NCBI GenBank assembly: GCA_013397115.1
Contig: VWZW01000987.1
Span: 193,188-257,187, forward strand
DNA from: Edolisoma coerulescens
Taxonomy: Eukaryota; Chordata; Aves; Passeriformes; Campephagidae
Direction of reading: 5' to 3'
DNA: 64,000 bases
Positions 36,531-50,000 of the stretch are shown here, in pieces. The first letter of the stretch is position 1. Each line of letters starts with the position of its first letter. The position numbers and the translations under genes were made by a program. The notes under the pieces are model-generated. The model ran no database searches, was not told the origin of the DNA, and worked only from the letters and a program-made list of their open reading frames with translations.

Positions 36531-39489
36531 CCCTCCAGATCGAGTCAGAGGGCAGCGAGCTCACACCACGGGCACAGCTGGTTCCTGTCCCCCAGCACTG
36601 AACACCTGAGACTGAAACCTGCCATGGAAACATTCACCAAGCTTGGAGAAAGGAGAACAGGAAACACAGCACCTCAACTAAGGAGAGGGAAAAATGCCAC
36701 TCTCCCAGCTACAGACAATTAAGGTGTCCCATGCCACATGCCAGGCATGGAGCAAAGTCCAAGGGAAGGAGGATTTGGGGCTCAGAGCTACCCGACTGTT
36801 TTCCATTCCCCCAAGGGTGCCAGCCAGCCTGATAAGATATTGCTGATAAGATATAGCCTCCATAAATGGGAGAAATGGTGATCTAATCTACCTCACCTGC
36901 AGCAAAGTGTTTGCTGGAGCACCTTGGCACTTTGTCCCGACAGCGCGGGGGGACGGGGACCAGTCCATGGGCTTGGTGGCAGCTCAGCACCAGCTCCTGG
37001 GCTGGCAGGGCTGTGGCAGCCTCTGGGGCAAGCTTGGGACAGATTTTTATGGATGATCTTGCCCTAGACCAGCACTGGGCTCAAGGCACTCATGGATCTG
37101 AAATGTTGCGGGTAAATGGAGATCCAGAAGCAGAAGTCTTGGACCACCACTGTGGGGACACCCCAGCTTCACGACTTGTGACCAGTTTTGGTCCCAGCCA
37201 GAAATACTTCAGGAGCATCTCATTCCCTTCAGCTCCTGCCTGCCTGTGGAACACATGTGAGGACTAATTCTCCTGCCCATGACTGAAGCACTCGACTTGC
37301 CATCTGATTTCCAGACATTTCTAGGAAAATGCGCAGCTCTGCTGAGCAGAAAGCGGAGCCTGCGACGTGCCTAATCAGCTATGCTAATCTGCTGCTGCCA
37401 CGCAGAGCCTGCACAACGCAGCTCCCAGCGCGTCCAGGCTCCTGCTGCAGAGCCCAGCAGCGCTGCTTTGTTTATTTGCAGTGATTTACCTTCGAATTTA
37501 TCACCCTCTTCCCAAGAAGTTGGCATCCCCCAGCACGAATTGCCCCCCTGAACCTCCCGGTGCCTCTCCAGGCTCTGGAGATGGATGGGAAGCAGGCTGG
37601 ATCCGGGGGCTCAGCTTGTGGAGGGCCGCAGGGGAGTACTGGAACAACCACGGCTCTAACTCAATTTCTACCCATTTTCTCTTTTGCCCTCGCTTCATTA
37701 TAGATTATTATTTTCTAAACTGAGACAGAGTCGATTCTGCTTCCAACTGAATTGCCCACAGGCTGGCTCCTCTCCTCCATCCAGCTGATAGAATCCTTAT
37801 AGCAAGTTCCTTCTCAACGGACCGGCAGTCTTCAGGGAGCAATGCCTCATTTGGGGAGAGTCCATCTTTTACAGAAAACAGCATTTAATTTCCAGTTGTT
37901 ACTGTCTGTTTCATGCAGCTTTTCCACTAGATGAGAAAAGGCATCTATGTAAAACTTGAAAGAGAGTAAATCCCAGCTTGAATTGGGATAAAAAGTTGGA
38001 GATCTCAATGTATTTTGCAGACAAGGTGTCCAGAACAATGATAGAAAGGGTCATTTCCCATTTCCAGCTTTTTCTACAGCCCTACCTACTTGTTATGCTG
38101 CAGATGAGCACTTATTTCTAAATAAGTTGTTTCAAAGCAAAAACCGAGCCATTCTCCTTTGAGAAGTGTCAATGCGAGACTTCACAAAGATTTCTAAACA
38201 TAGATACTTCAAAAGAACAAGTGCAATAAGGAGACTGGTCAAAACGTATCCTCCCTGGCACAGACTGGCAGCTTTGAAGAATTCATGTTTTCTGATGGAA
38301 AGATGCTAAATGGAAAATATTCCCTGTTCCCCAGGCAGGTTCCTGCGCTGCAGCAGCCCTGGCTCACCTGCACGGGGTGATCCCATCCCAGCACAGAGCT
38401 GGGATGTGGGTGGACAGCCTGACAGCCTTTCCCAGGCCCATCGTGGCTCTCTTCCATTTCCTTCATGACCTGCCTTGCAGTTTGGGGTCCCGCTGTGGGG
38501 TACACACAGCTTGGGAGAAGGGCAGTGCAGGATTCTCCAGGATGTAGGACTTGGCTCCACCGCCTGGCCAGGAGCCCTTGAAATTACCCCACGCCTTGTC
38601 CCATCCCGTCTATAACCTAAATTAAATGGGTCTTCCCACCTCCTGCAAGGCTCCAAAGGTCACTTTGGGTTCCCCTAAACCCCATTCTCTGTGCCTGTGG
38701 GAGCCCTGCAGGCAGGGAATCAGCCCCTGGGCAGAAATCAGAGGTGGAGACATTCCTGCCTTTCCTCAGCAAGTCCAGCTGAATCCCACTAAAACATTTC
38801 TGAGCATCTTTGGAATGATTTGAGAAGTTCTGGAGCACGCCCTGCACAGTCCAGCCGGGTTTTAGGGGGAGCGTGCTCTTCTGAGAGAGCTGTTTCCTAT
38901 TTTTGTCAGCACATTGAACACAGCCTCTAAATTAAAATCTTCTATTTCCAGACTATTTTGATCAACGCTGCTTCCTTCAGTTCAAAAGATACAATAAGAA
39001 TAGATGAGCTCTTACAAATTAAAAGCTTCTCTTGCTTAACAAATTGTCTCTTTGCAATAATTAATTATCTGGAGAGAGATTCCTGCCCTACGCTTTTGGC
39101 CTCATTCCAGGCTGTGTAAGGGGTGGAAAAAAAAAAGTTTATATTTGGGAATTAGTTGCCTCCCAATGCTGGCTCTCACACTTCCTGCACAAGGCAGGAC
39201 CAGTCCAGAGGTGAGCCCATCCTGGGCACAGCACAGCTGTCACCGAGTGCCTGTCACAAGCCTCAGCTTGTGGTTTGCAGGGGGAAGGCTCCAGGCACAT
39301 TTCACAGCCTGCTTTAATTTCTTTTTTTGCTAGGTGATTATTATTAGGCAGCAGGTCTGTCTCTCTGGGCAGCTATGCCATTCCCACTTTGATGGTTCCT
39401 AGAAGCTCATGGTACAGGGGGGTGTGGAGATGGAAGATGTGAAAGCAGTGCAAGGACGCGGGGGTGGCTGCTGCTAGCCGTGCCTCTTG
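36531..39489. other. Noncoding stretch
   Basis: No supported exon. An AT-rich block at 37470-37730 (CTTCATTATAGATTATTATTTT) may be a further regulatory element. Confidence 0.5.
38900..39080. promoter_or_regulatory. Candidate conserved noncoding element
   Basis: AT-rich unique block ending in CAATAATTAATTATCTGG, with AATTAAAAGC and AATTAAAATC upstream. The palindromic ATTAATTAT is a good homeodomain dimer site. Inferred from composition. Confidence 0.28.
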
Positions 39490-39870
39490 CCAGATGCTCC
39501 AACCCTCAGATGACCTCGGGACTTTGTCCAACCTGCACTTCCTTAGGAAATTCCTTCCAGTGCATGACTATCCTTATGATGAGTAAGTCTCAATTAATCT
39601 TAGATTTTGCTCTCTAAGCCCTTGGCTGCTACTCCTCCTCTCAGGGGTATGGAGTTCCTACTCACCTCCCCTGTGGCACAACTGGAAATATGAGCAGGTT
39701 ATGACATCTGCTCCATCAAAATCCCATCAGTCTATTCTCAGGGGATGTGTTCTCCAGGCCTCTACCACATGTGCTCCTCACCCTTGGAGCTTTTCAGCCT
39801 CCACGAAGAGGACGGGCATTGTTGGCTTTGCTCACCCTGGTAGATGCTCCAGGTCCTCAGGAGACAAGAG
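39490..39870 (-). mobile_element. Old CR1 LINE fragment, antisense
   Basis: The + strand reads like a diverged reverse complement of CR1: TTGTCCAACCTGCACTTCC, GGAAATTCCTTCCAGTGCAT with a following ATCCTTATGATGA, then TCTATTCTCAGGGGATGTG and a final GTAGATGCTCCAG. The order matches the family (small-gap spacing preserved), but there are many substitutions. Confidence 0.6.
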
Positions 39871-42800
39871 GAATGCTGATACCAGGTAGAATCCAGCCTG
39901 GGACTGTGAGAATTCCCACCTGCAGCAAAGGACGTTCACGCTGTGGGTCAGGGCAGAGAGATCCTCTACTGCTTTAATCCAGTCCTACCTGACTTGCAGC
40001 TGCAGCACGACTGCACCAGGGATCAGCATCCCACAGGCACAGCCCCAGTTTTGACACAGTTACCGGCAGTGGCACAGGAGGTGGAGGTGGCACAGACGAA
40101 CACGTTGCTGGTGCCGTGCGTCCCCACCAGTGCCCAGCTCCTCATCTCCTGCTGGGAACATCTCAGCACTACTTTGGCTTCATGGTCCCTCTGCAGCCTC
40201 TGTCCTTGTAGGGCCTGCCCGTGCCCCGTCTGCTCGTGCTGGCAGCCCAGGCAGGGGCACAGCAGGGTCCCCGCACAGGGTGGGAGCTGGTGGCCAGCAG
40301 CCTGCCTGGGCAACGCCTGCAGCCAGGTCTGTGCCCAGAGCCCCGTGCTCCTTGCCAGCCCCACGGCAGGCCCTGCTGCAGGGGAGCATTTTGCTAATCC
40401 TTTCATCCCTGCCCCGTGCCCAGCAGCACGGCCTCCTGCCAGCTTTGCAGGGAAAGGCTTTGGAAGCACCTGGGGCTCGAGCAAGGAATCTTTCCCTGTG
40501 AAGTGACCAGGGCAGGAGCCGCCTTCCAGCCCTGAGGGCTCCTGAACCACCCAAACAGCCTCAGAACAGGCCCTTACATACACAGGGCAGATTTTACACA
40601 CCCCAAGCTGAAACCAAACAGCTCATTCCCTCAGAAATTGGCTGACCTTCCTGATAGGAATCATTGGAGGGGTCTGAGAAGGCGTGAAGTGTAGAGCATT
40701 CCATTCTCCCACCCTACTCCCGGACCACAGCTCGGCCTCCTCCACACACAGAGAGCAACCCCAACACACAAGTTATGAGTTCTCGAGCTCTTGAGCTCTG
40801 CACAACCCCAAATTAACCACAAGTTATCTCCCAGGCCACAACCTCGGCAGTGTTTGGAGGAGGATTAAATATTTATCTGGAAAACAAGGACGTGCACAAT
40901 TGCATTCGGCAGGATTAGTGACAAAGCCCATGAAGATCCACTCCCTGGAGCCAGAGCCAGTTGCTCCCTTCCTGGGAAAGCCTCAGGCATCCAGGGGTGG
41001 GTCACACTCTGCCAAGGCTCCTGCTCCCCTCACAGCCTTGTGGTTTGGAGGGAGTGACTGGGACCTCCTCCCGTGGACCTCAGCTGATCCTTTTCTCTTT
41101 ATAATGCACCAGAGAGATGAAAACTCCTGTGCTGGTGTCCACAAATTTCTCCTCCCTAGCGCGGTTTAATCTAGGAACAGCTCGGTTTGAGTGAGAAGAG
41201 GACCCTCCCTGACCCTGGACACACTGGAAAACGTGAGCCTTCCACTCCCTGAAGGAGCTCTGTAGTAGCGTGGAGCCAGCAGCACTCTCTAGTACTCGTT
41301 AGAGCTCGGAGAGCTTTGTATAACACAAACAGACCGACAACCTGGAAATAAACCTCCAACATCCTCTCTCTGCACTCAGAGAAGTTTAAGATATGTGTCA
41401 CAGACTGTGTCTATAGTCTGACACTATATCACAGCAGATGGGATCCTGCTAAGCATCCTTGGGATCAGCACTGCAGAAAACAAAAGGCTGGGAAAGGCCT
41501 GAGCATCCTTCTCTTTTCCATTACGTGCAGCCCCATACGGGAAAGGTGCCTTTGGACAGAGATATTCCTGGAACAGCCGAGATTAATGGCATGCCAGAAA
41601 TATATACGCAAGCAGGATGTTGCACTGGAGCTCAGCCACAGCCCAGCAAGGGTCTCCCACCACCCTGGGGAGCTGCCTGGTCTGCAGGCAGGAGCAGTTC
41701 CTTGCACAGCCCCAGACTCAGTGAAGATGTTTAACATGTCCTTTCCCTGTAATATTTATTTCCCATGAGTATGCTCTGGCTTACACAGTCCCTGGCAGGG
41801 AATATCAGAGATTTCTGTCATTATTTATCCTTTTGTCCAGGACAGGATTTAACTGGAAACTATTTGTTTAAAAAGGAGAAAAGCTTATTAGCACACCGAG
41901 GAGGTCTCTGTCCTTTCATTTTATTGTGTATGTAATTCGCTGGAAATCAAAGTATTCATATGAGTAAGTTACTGGCCTCTCCCTGCTAGCCAGGAAGTTC
42001 AGCAGCCTGTGGTGGGGTCAGTACCTTTCCATGGCTTTTTACTTTTGATTTTTCCAGAGGAAACAACTCGGCACGAGTCCATTTCCCTAATCCACAATCT
42101 TCTGCCAGAGTCCACTCAAATGTCTCTAAAACCCAACGGGACACGTCACCAACCCCTCTCAGCCTGCACTGCCCAGGGAGCTGCTCTGAACCCAGATGCT
42201 TTGTTTTCTACATATTTTCTACTCCCCTTCCCCCTCCTCCTTTGGCTTTTCCAAACCCAGCTCATGCTGGGGAGAGCAGCACAGAGCTGCACCTCTGAGC
42301 CCTTCTCAGAGCTGAGCTGCCATATGTGATTTCCCAGGTTGGCCACTACCTTCCAGGCATTTCTTCACCATCTGAGGCTTTTCAGGAGCTCTTGTCTTTG
42401 CCAAATCTCACATTCTTGGAGTCCCAAACTTTCCCTGACTTCTCTTGCACTTTCCCATCTCCCAGCATTGCTGTAGCCTTTAATAACTGCTGCTTACACA
42501 CACATACACACAGAATGTCAGAGACCTCTTGCCATTTCCTGACTCATTACTCACTCCTTGGCTCTGCACAGCCCACTGAGGGAATGTTCCGGTTTCTGAG
42601 TGTCCCTGGTTGCTGCCTGCCCCGTGCAGCCCAGCGAGCCTGGTCGAGGTGGCCGTGTGGCAGGTCAGCCATCAGGTCTGACGAGTATCCAGTGCCTCCT
42701 TCCTTTTCAGAGCTTGCCCACAATGATGTTTTCCAGTCACAGGCTCTGCAGGTGTCACATCTGCCACTTCCCAGGGTGCAGATGCACAGAGCACACCAGT

Positions 42801-44640
42801 CCATGCCACCAGGAATGCCCCTGCACGGCTCCTTTCAGCGCGAGGTCCAGCTGCTTTCCCACACTCCTTGCACTGTCCATGCAGGCTGCACTCCTTCCAG
42901 TGAACTCAGGTTGAGGGTATGACCCCATATGGCCCCTCAGAGGCTCCACAGTCACTCGGCCACTGCACAAAGTCAGAGTTTGAAGGTCTCCTGTGCTCAA
43001 GGGTTGGCAGAAGTGGTGGGTTTCCCTATGACCCAGATGCCCCTGCAAGCCTGAAGCCCCTCTGCCACTTCATCCCAAAATGCACCCTCAAATTTCTCCC
43101 CAGGCTTTGGGGAGATAGAGCACGCTGAACTCAGAGCCTGCCCTGTGGACAGCAGGGCCCTTTTATTGAGAGGGATTAGTGCAAGGGGGCTGGAGAGGGA
43201 ATCCTGCCCCAGCAACCAGAGTACTTTGTCCCTACGTGGCCCTTCTCATCCTGAGACTTCCTGATGAAAGATCCCTCGTAGAGCAGAGCCAAGCGAGGGC
43301 CCCTGTAATAAATCAGCACCCCAGCGACTTTGGCTGACGCAGACATTCCTGAGCAGATTTGAATCTTGTTTGTGAAGAGGGATCCCTCCGTGCCCGCGCT
43401 CTGCGTACCCCAGCCACTTGGGAAGCATCTGGCAGCCAGTCCACGGCTCAGCTACCCCAGACACCATCACAGGGCTGCTGATCAGCGGGAAAACTCTCTG
43501 GTTCCAGCAGATCATAAGCTTATTAAAGATAGATTTGTGCTTTGGTCTGCAGAGATAAACAGATCAAAGGCATTTTTGTCTGTGTGCCAGTGCCGCTGGT
43601 ATCCCCCTTCGGCAGAGAGGGAGGCTGGGATGTGCTCTCCATTCCCAGTGCAGGGCATTGGGGGAGCTCAGCCCAGCGGAGGGAGCAGCAGGGAGTGTGC
43701 CCAGGGCCACATCCAGACTGCAAGAAGTCCGTCCTTGGCTATTTGCACGGGGAACTTGGAAGCAGCTGGTGGGGACTGAAGCACCTCCCTCCCAAGGCAT
43801 CGCTGCTCTCCCCGGGCCCTGCAGAGCCAGGGGGTGGCCAAGCTTCGCTGGAGTTCTGCTGCCAGCCCAGTCCTGCTCTGCTCAGGAGGGAGAACTAAAA
43901 GGGGAAACAGGTCCTTGCACAGCTGGCCCAGTAGCTGATATTTGCATAGTGCTTTGAAACCCACAGATGAAAGATTTGAGAGACACGAAAGGCTGTCACT
44001 GCCTGTTTGTCATTTCGTGTGGTTCCTCCCTGCTATCGCACGCAAAGGAGACAATTTTCAGGAGAGGCAAGTGCAGCCTTGAGGGAAAGATGAAACGGTG
44101 CTGGCTTTTCCTGCCATGTCTGCTTGCACAAGGAGCAAATGTGCACCCCAGCGCTGTCTGGGCTCCAGTTTCTCCATCCACTTTACAGCTACCTCACCTT
44201 CTTCCTTATCTGTTCCCAGTTCAACACAAGAGTCACCAGCCTCCCTGAGCCATCTCTGCTCTCCCACTCCAGGCTCAGCTGTGCTTGCTCTCAGGGGGCT
44301 CACACAGATTGCAAAGCCAAAAATTGGGAACGAGTGACGGCATCAGGGCTCCCGACAGCAGGAGAGTGTGTGCCTGCAGAAGAGAGCCTGGAGAGAGGGA
44401 ACCTTTGCCCGTGGCAAGAGCCCTGAAACTTCAGGTGAGTGAGGAAGGTGATGGCATCACTCAAGAAAGCAGCAGCGGGAGGCAGCAGGCATCCCACCCT
44501 CCTCTCTGTGCCAGGCACGGCTCGGCGGAGCCCGACACGGAGCTGGGCTCACTTTCAGCATTTCAAATTTGCCGGATGATAACCTCGGTGTCTGAGTTCA
44601 CAGCTCTGATCCCACCCACTTGAGGTCTGACTCATGTTGC
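39871..44640. other. Noncoding stretch, GC-rich at 40.1-40.5 kb
   Basis: A GC-rich segment at about 40070-40450 keeps overlapping frames open on both strands, with no known domain. An AT-rich unique block occurs at 41740-41960. Nothing coding is supported. Confidence 0.45.
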
Positions 44641-44689
44641 AGTCACCGCTGCCTGGATATTGGTAAGAGAGCAGGGAGAGAGGTTGGTT

Positions 44690-44874
44690 CGAGAGGAGGG
44701 AGGGAGCAGGGGAGGAGGAGAGGAGAGAGGAGAGGGACCGAGGCAGCCGCCGCTCGCAGCACACGCTTCTGCCTGCGCGACTGAGCCACACGCACCGGGG
44801 GAAAGTTGGAGTCAGTGCAGCCACTGAAGGCTCCCACTCGCTCAGGGGCTGTGAGAAAGCAGCACCTTTCCCAG
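44690..44874 (+). other. Candidate untranslated first exon and promoter of HRH2
   Basis: A purine-rich GA tract (about 44660-44735) passes into a CpG-bearing stretch with GCCGCCGCTCGC and GCGCGACTG, and ends in CCCAG|GTAAAG at 44874. It contains no long open frame on the + strand. Its position 5.8 kb upstream of the HRH2 coding exon and its donor fit a 5' UTR exon, but no TATA box is evident and the start is not defined. It could also belong to an unrelated noncoding transcript. Confidence 0.35.
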
Positions 44875-46779
44875 GTAAAGCTTTTGCCTTACTTCTTGCT
44901 GAGTTGTTACGCTGGTAAAATACTTTCTAAGTGAGATTCAGAGGGGTTGGTGGGTCCCTGCTGAGTGGGACCCTGCAATGGGCCAGCCGGGTCAGAGCAA
45001 GAGGGTGTCACTCGTCAGACCCTTGTGCCATCAGCATCCCGTGGTGGCTGGAGTGGAGGCCAGTTTGGGGACTTTTTTGGGTGTTGCTGGTGGGGACAGC
45101 TGGATCCGAGAACATCAGGGTCAGAGGAAGGACGTGGGTGGAGTGTGCCCAGGGCACAGAGGCAGAGCCCTGCACATCTGCAGCATCTCTGCCCAAGCAG
45201 CCTCCCCACCAGGTTTGCTGCTGACTTCTTGCACCGACCTGCCCGAGCCCTTTCTCTGAGCACTCCAGCCCTTCCATCCAGCCCTGCGCACCCTGGTGGG
45301 GATCTGCTGCTGCCCCATGCCAGGGCATGGTCAGATCTGTGGGGCAGGGTACCCCCAGGCTGGGCTGTAGCACAGGAGGGTGGGGGCAGTCCCCAGGGGT
45401 GCGCAGTGCTGGCTGTTCTTGCCCAGAAAAGGCTTCAGCAGGAGGCTGAATCCTGGAAACTCAGGCAGCTCCAAGCACACCCATGAGCCCGACACCTCTG
45501 TTTTCAGTTTCACGTTTCCTGGACACGCTCTGCTGAGCAAACTTTCGGAATGCTGACTGCTCTGCTGGGTTCCACATACCTCTTCACACTTCCTGCTTTC
45601 AGGGGTCCTGAACAGCTTCTTACCCACAGAGCCCCTTTTCTCCTGGGGAAGCGTGATGGATGGAGGGCTGGTGGCAGTGATGGGAATTTTGTGCTGCCTC
45701 CCCCCAGCCCCTCTGCTCATGCCAGAGGCAATGATTGCTGCTTTGTATCAGACATCACGCTGGGATAGGGCAGAGAGAGCGCCAAGTTCTGGAGAAGCCC
45801 AGGGAGCAGGGGCAGAAGTGTCTGGGGATGCAACCAGGTGGGACACCAGTGTCGCCTCACATTTGTCCTCTCTCACATTGCCTTCAAGTCCTATCTCTGG
45901 CAAATTTGCTCTTGTCCCATTGTGAATCAGGCTCATGGGTCTGGCAGGGGATCAAAAAGCCCATTCCCAGCTTGGGAGCTTTGCAATTTCCACCATCAAA
46001 CCTCAAACATCCTCTCTCAGACCAGAAGAAACCCCCACATTCCTGCCCATCTCTTGGCTGAAGTACCTCTCCCAGCATGCCCAGATGTTTAATCTCAGGA
46101 AGGAGCTGAACATAATTTTGGAAAAAGCCACGATGCTCTGCTGCGAGCTCTGCATGGCCAGGGAATGCACTTTGCTCCTAAGTGACTTCTGGGAGCACTT
46201 TTCTCAGAAAGAAGCTATCATGGGAGGCAGAGTAACATTTCAGGTATGCAAGGGCAGAGCCCTCCTGTCCCTAGGACAGAGCTGAAAGGCTTCATGTGGC
46301 GCTTCTCCTGAGCCCCCAGCCAGCTCTGTCCTTTCCAGAAGTGGGAAACACTTCCCAAAGAGAAGCTGCCACATTCGGGCACTCCCTGAGCGCTCCTCTC
46401 TGCCCGTGTGTCTGCTCGTGGTGCTGATGCACCCAGGCTTTTAACAGGTTTAAAACAAACCTGTTATGCCAGAAGTAGAAGCACAGGAAGGGAGAGCAGC
46501 CAATGCATTCCCTGCCGGAGCCGGCGCTGCATCCCATTAATCTTACTGCAAAAGTGCACCAAGTGCTGGAATTAACGATGTTGGTGGAAAGGATGCTGAG
46601 TGATGGGGAGGGGGAATAAAAAGGTAAAATGCAACAGAAATTTCCTGTGAATAATTCACAGCCCCCTCCCCAGAGGAGATAAATGCCATTTTAAAGGGGA
46701 GCACAGTGGATCAAACACAACACGGACTGTGACAGAGCAGAAAATATCAGTTCAGGCAAGAGAAGGCAGAAATTACTAT
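44875..46779. other. Probable HRH2 5' intron sequence
   Basis: Noncoding if the exon ending at 44874 belongs to HRH2. No internal exon recognised. Confidence 0.35.
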
Positions 46780-47400
46780 GAGAATTGTAAAGAGGATAAT
46801 GGGGAGATGATAGGATATTACAATGGAAGGATCATTAATGCACCAAAGAAGGCTATTAACAGAGTTCCTTAAAGATCAGCCTAGAGGTAAATCTTATTTG
46901 ATGGTTTTCATTAGTGATCTTGGCTCAGAAAATGAGGGTTTCTTTAAGAGAAATGTACTTGGTGAGAAACTTGGGAAAAGTTTTGCGCTGGACAAGGGAC
47001 TAAGTATTGCTGGAGAAGAACCAGAGGATCTGAAGATTACCAGAAACACACCGGGTTGGCACAAGCTCACATGATTGGGGTCTAAAAGCAAAAATTGCTA
47101 CTCTAAGCAGCTGAAAACACCATAGGAAAAATATCTGGCTTTTAGGGAACCCCAGGATGACTGCAACAAAACAAATGGAACCTGACAAGCCTTCACAGCT
47201 GAGATAGCATCCCTCAGAACACCAGCACCACTGGAAAAGGCATGAGAAAGATGACCCAGAAGCAACACCCTGCTCTGGTTCCTTCAAAGTCAGGAGGGTG
47301 ATTTTGAACAAGGAACAGGTCCAGGCTGTGATAATGAGGATAATCAGGTAAATGTAAAAGCTGCCTGGTGAGACAGGGCTGGAAAGGTATCATTTATTCC
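46780..47400 (+). mobile_element. Possible ancient CR1-type LINE relic, sense
   Basis: TTTTCATTAGTGATCTTGG near 46906 resembles the conserved CR1 ORF2 text around TTCATTAGTGATCTGGATGA, and the purine-rich sequence after it fits a decayed ORF2 end. A short open frame at 46823-47074 is what remains. It lies between the candidate HRH2 first exon and the coding exon. Confidence 0.4.
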
Positions 47401-50000
47401 GGCTGTTGCTGGAAAGACTGCCACGGGAAACAGCTGCTCCACTCATACATCGAGGAGGAAATCAGCTCGCTCTGCCAAAACACACCAGGAGCAGAGGACA
47501 CAGGTACTGAAGGTGGCTGCGAGTGACCTGGGCAGAAAGCCAGGGGCACATGTGGAGTCACAGAGAGCCAATGCTCCAGGAGAGAGCTCTAAACGGGATG
47601 CATCATACCAGGGTCTGTGTCCTGACAGCAGTGAGCTGACAGCCCCCATCAATACCAGCCCTCCAGTCTGCTTTTCCTGCAAAGCCATGACCAGAGGCTA
47701 TGCTCAGCTGGGGGGATATTTCCGTGAGACAATTTGGCTGAGGGATACAGGAAAGTCTCCCGCACCCCCACCACAGTTAAGGTTGCAGCATCACACATCG
47801 GAGCTGACGGGAGGCAGGTCCTGCCCCATTCCACGGAGGAACATCCCAAGGGTTTGCAGGCAGCTGAGCCCTGCAGCCCACGTTGAGCCACGGAGTCCCC
47901 AGCTCTACCTGGGCTCCTCTGCAGGGATGGGGACACCTTTGTGCCCTTGCAAGTGCCCACTCCTTGCCCTGAGCTAATCTGAAAAAGCAATAGGAAGCAA
48001 AACTCCTTCTGGGCACGTCTGCAGTGCAGGGCTGCACTGGGAGCTGCCCCAGCACCGTGGCAGGAGCTGAACGTGCCGACGTGCCCAGAGCTGGGACCCA
48101 CCAGCAGAGCCCGAGGCAAGGCCCAGCAGAGCCCATGGGAGCTGCAAGAGCCAGAGGCAGGAGCAGGTTGTTGGTGTGTGGCAAAGCAGCCACGTAGGAG
48201 GCTGCCATCCACCCACAGCATTTTCTAGAGTGTGCTACTCCCCCTATAATTTAATCTGCCATTTCCACATGTTGAGAGCAATGAAAACACATCTCTTTCA
48301 CTTGGAAATACACTTGTGTGAGAACAACCTGTTCTCCTCGCTGCCGTCAGTGGGCAGGCAGCGTTCAGCGTGTTCCACGCTCCTTTTGTGAGTGAACAAA
48401 GAGCTTTCCATGGCAAGAGCCTGCGCTGCAGCTGGAGGTGAGGAACCGCTCCACACGCTGCTGCCATGGCTGAAAGCATCGCATCCCTCTTCCAACAGCC
48501 TCAGTCCCAGCACCCAAACTCAGAGGGCCTCCTGTCTGGCAATGAGTTTGCTCTGCTCAGCAAAAGGCTTCCCACAGGCTGGTTCATGGCTTGTTGTTTG
48601 CTTTCCATGCCTTTAGAAGCAGCAGGGATGTGGGTATCGCCTCTAATCTCAGTGGTCCAGTTCCAGTCTCGCCCCCATATGGTTCCTGGCAATCAGTGGT
48701 TGTTTGCTCATGCAGTCTCCCTGCTATACTCCCTCCCGTGGCCCCCATGCCTTTAGACTTGAACCAAAGACATAAATCATCTGAAGAGTATTTCAACCTG
48801 CACCCACAGTGTTATCTTCTTGTTGCAGGTTGAAAAAGTTTAACTTTAAAATCTCACCTTTACATCATGACAAGGCTGGACTTTTTCCTTTCCTGGAGTT
48901 TCTTCTGACTGCTCCATCTCTGCAGCCTGTTGTGCTCTGCAGAGAATCAGCTCTACCTTCCTGCACAATCCTGAGCACCACCGGGGAGGGCTTCATGGGG
49001 TCTCCATGGGGTGCACAGAGCCTGCAGAGCTGGGTCCTGCACCACCCATGGGGTGCAGAGAGCCTGCAGAGCTGGGTCATGCACCACCCATGGGGACCAG
49101 CGCAGCTCTCCAACATCAGTACGTCGAGGAGGAGGGGGAGACCCCCTCATCTGATCTGGGAAGATCGTGGTGAGAGAACACAGCTTGGACACAGGCAGCT
49201 CCATGAGGGTCCCAGCACAGTCAGTCCAGCTGTTCAGCCCATTCCCAGCCCTCTTTCTTGTCCCTGCAGTGCCTCAGCTCCCCTTTAGGTGTCTTCCCCA
49301 CATGGGTATCGCTTCCAGTCAAGGAACCAAGGTCCCTTTGAACCTAGTAGTGGTGGGGTCCTGGAGATTGCCATAATCAGCAGCTCATTTGGAAGCTAGA
49401 GTGGTTTGCTCTGTTGTTTCTTCTCTTGTAAAATGCAGCTTTTTGTTATTTGTATCCAGACAGAAAATAGCCAGAAAAAGTAAGACTGCAAGGGATGTTC
49501 CTCTTCCCTCCCAGCACCCAAGGCAGAGTGGGGATTTCCTATACAGGCTACAGGAGCTACTGTGATTTGTGATGGCAAGGACCAACCCAAGGCACTGGGC
49601 TGCTGCAAAGCACAGATACAAGGGCAAAGTTTAATGAGACTGGCAGCCACAGCCAAGATTCAGAAATTATGTAGTCGTGACTAATTTTGCTGGTTTGCAT
49701 AAGAACTGCTTTCTCAGGAAAATTGTTTCCTCATATCCTCCTCACTTTTATTGTAAGCCTATAGGAACGTGATGGTTTTAAAATCCCTGCCCTTCTCTCA
49801 ACATCCCTACATTACATGGGCACCCCTAGGGCTGGGAGAGCCCAGCTGGCAGGTACACGGGTGCCTGGCTGCCAAAGGACTTTCCAATTTGGGTTTGAGC
49901 GGGCTGGAGCAGCCAGGGAGGTGCAGACACTCTGTTCCTGGAGGGGTTTGAGGGGAACTCAAAGGATCTTTTCCCACTGCAGCTCTGACTTGATGCTTTT
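47401..50000. other. Probable HRH2 5' intron sequence
   Basis: Unique sequence with the 42-bp tandem repeat and no recognisable exon. Further untranslated HRH2 exons could lie here unseen. Confidence 0.35.
49004..49087 (+). repeat. 42-bp tandem repeat, two copies
   Basis: The unit starts CCATGGGGTGCACAGAGCC and is repeated at 49046 with few changes; a third partial copy starts at 49088. The period is a multiple of three, so an open frame runs through it as a 14-residue repeat, but no gene is supported here. Confidence 0.85.

Noticed and set aside
44091..44248. Possible signal peptide starting MKRCWLFLPCLL
   Set aside because: The frame ends soon after, has no domain and no donor site was evident to extend it.
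44660..44668. Alternative donor GGTAAGAGA upstream of the candidate HRH2 first exon
   Set aside because: It looks like a donor but leaves the CpG-bearing part outside the exon; without RNA data the donor at 44874 was preferred.
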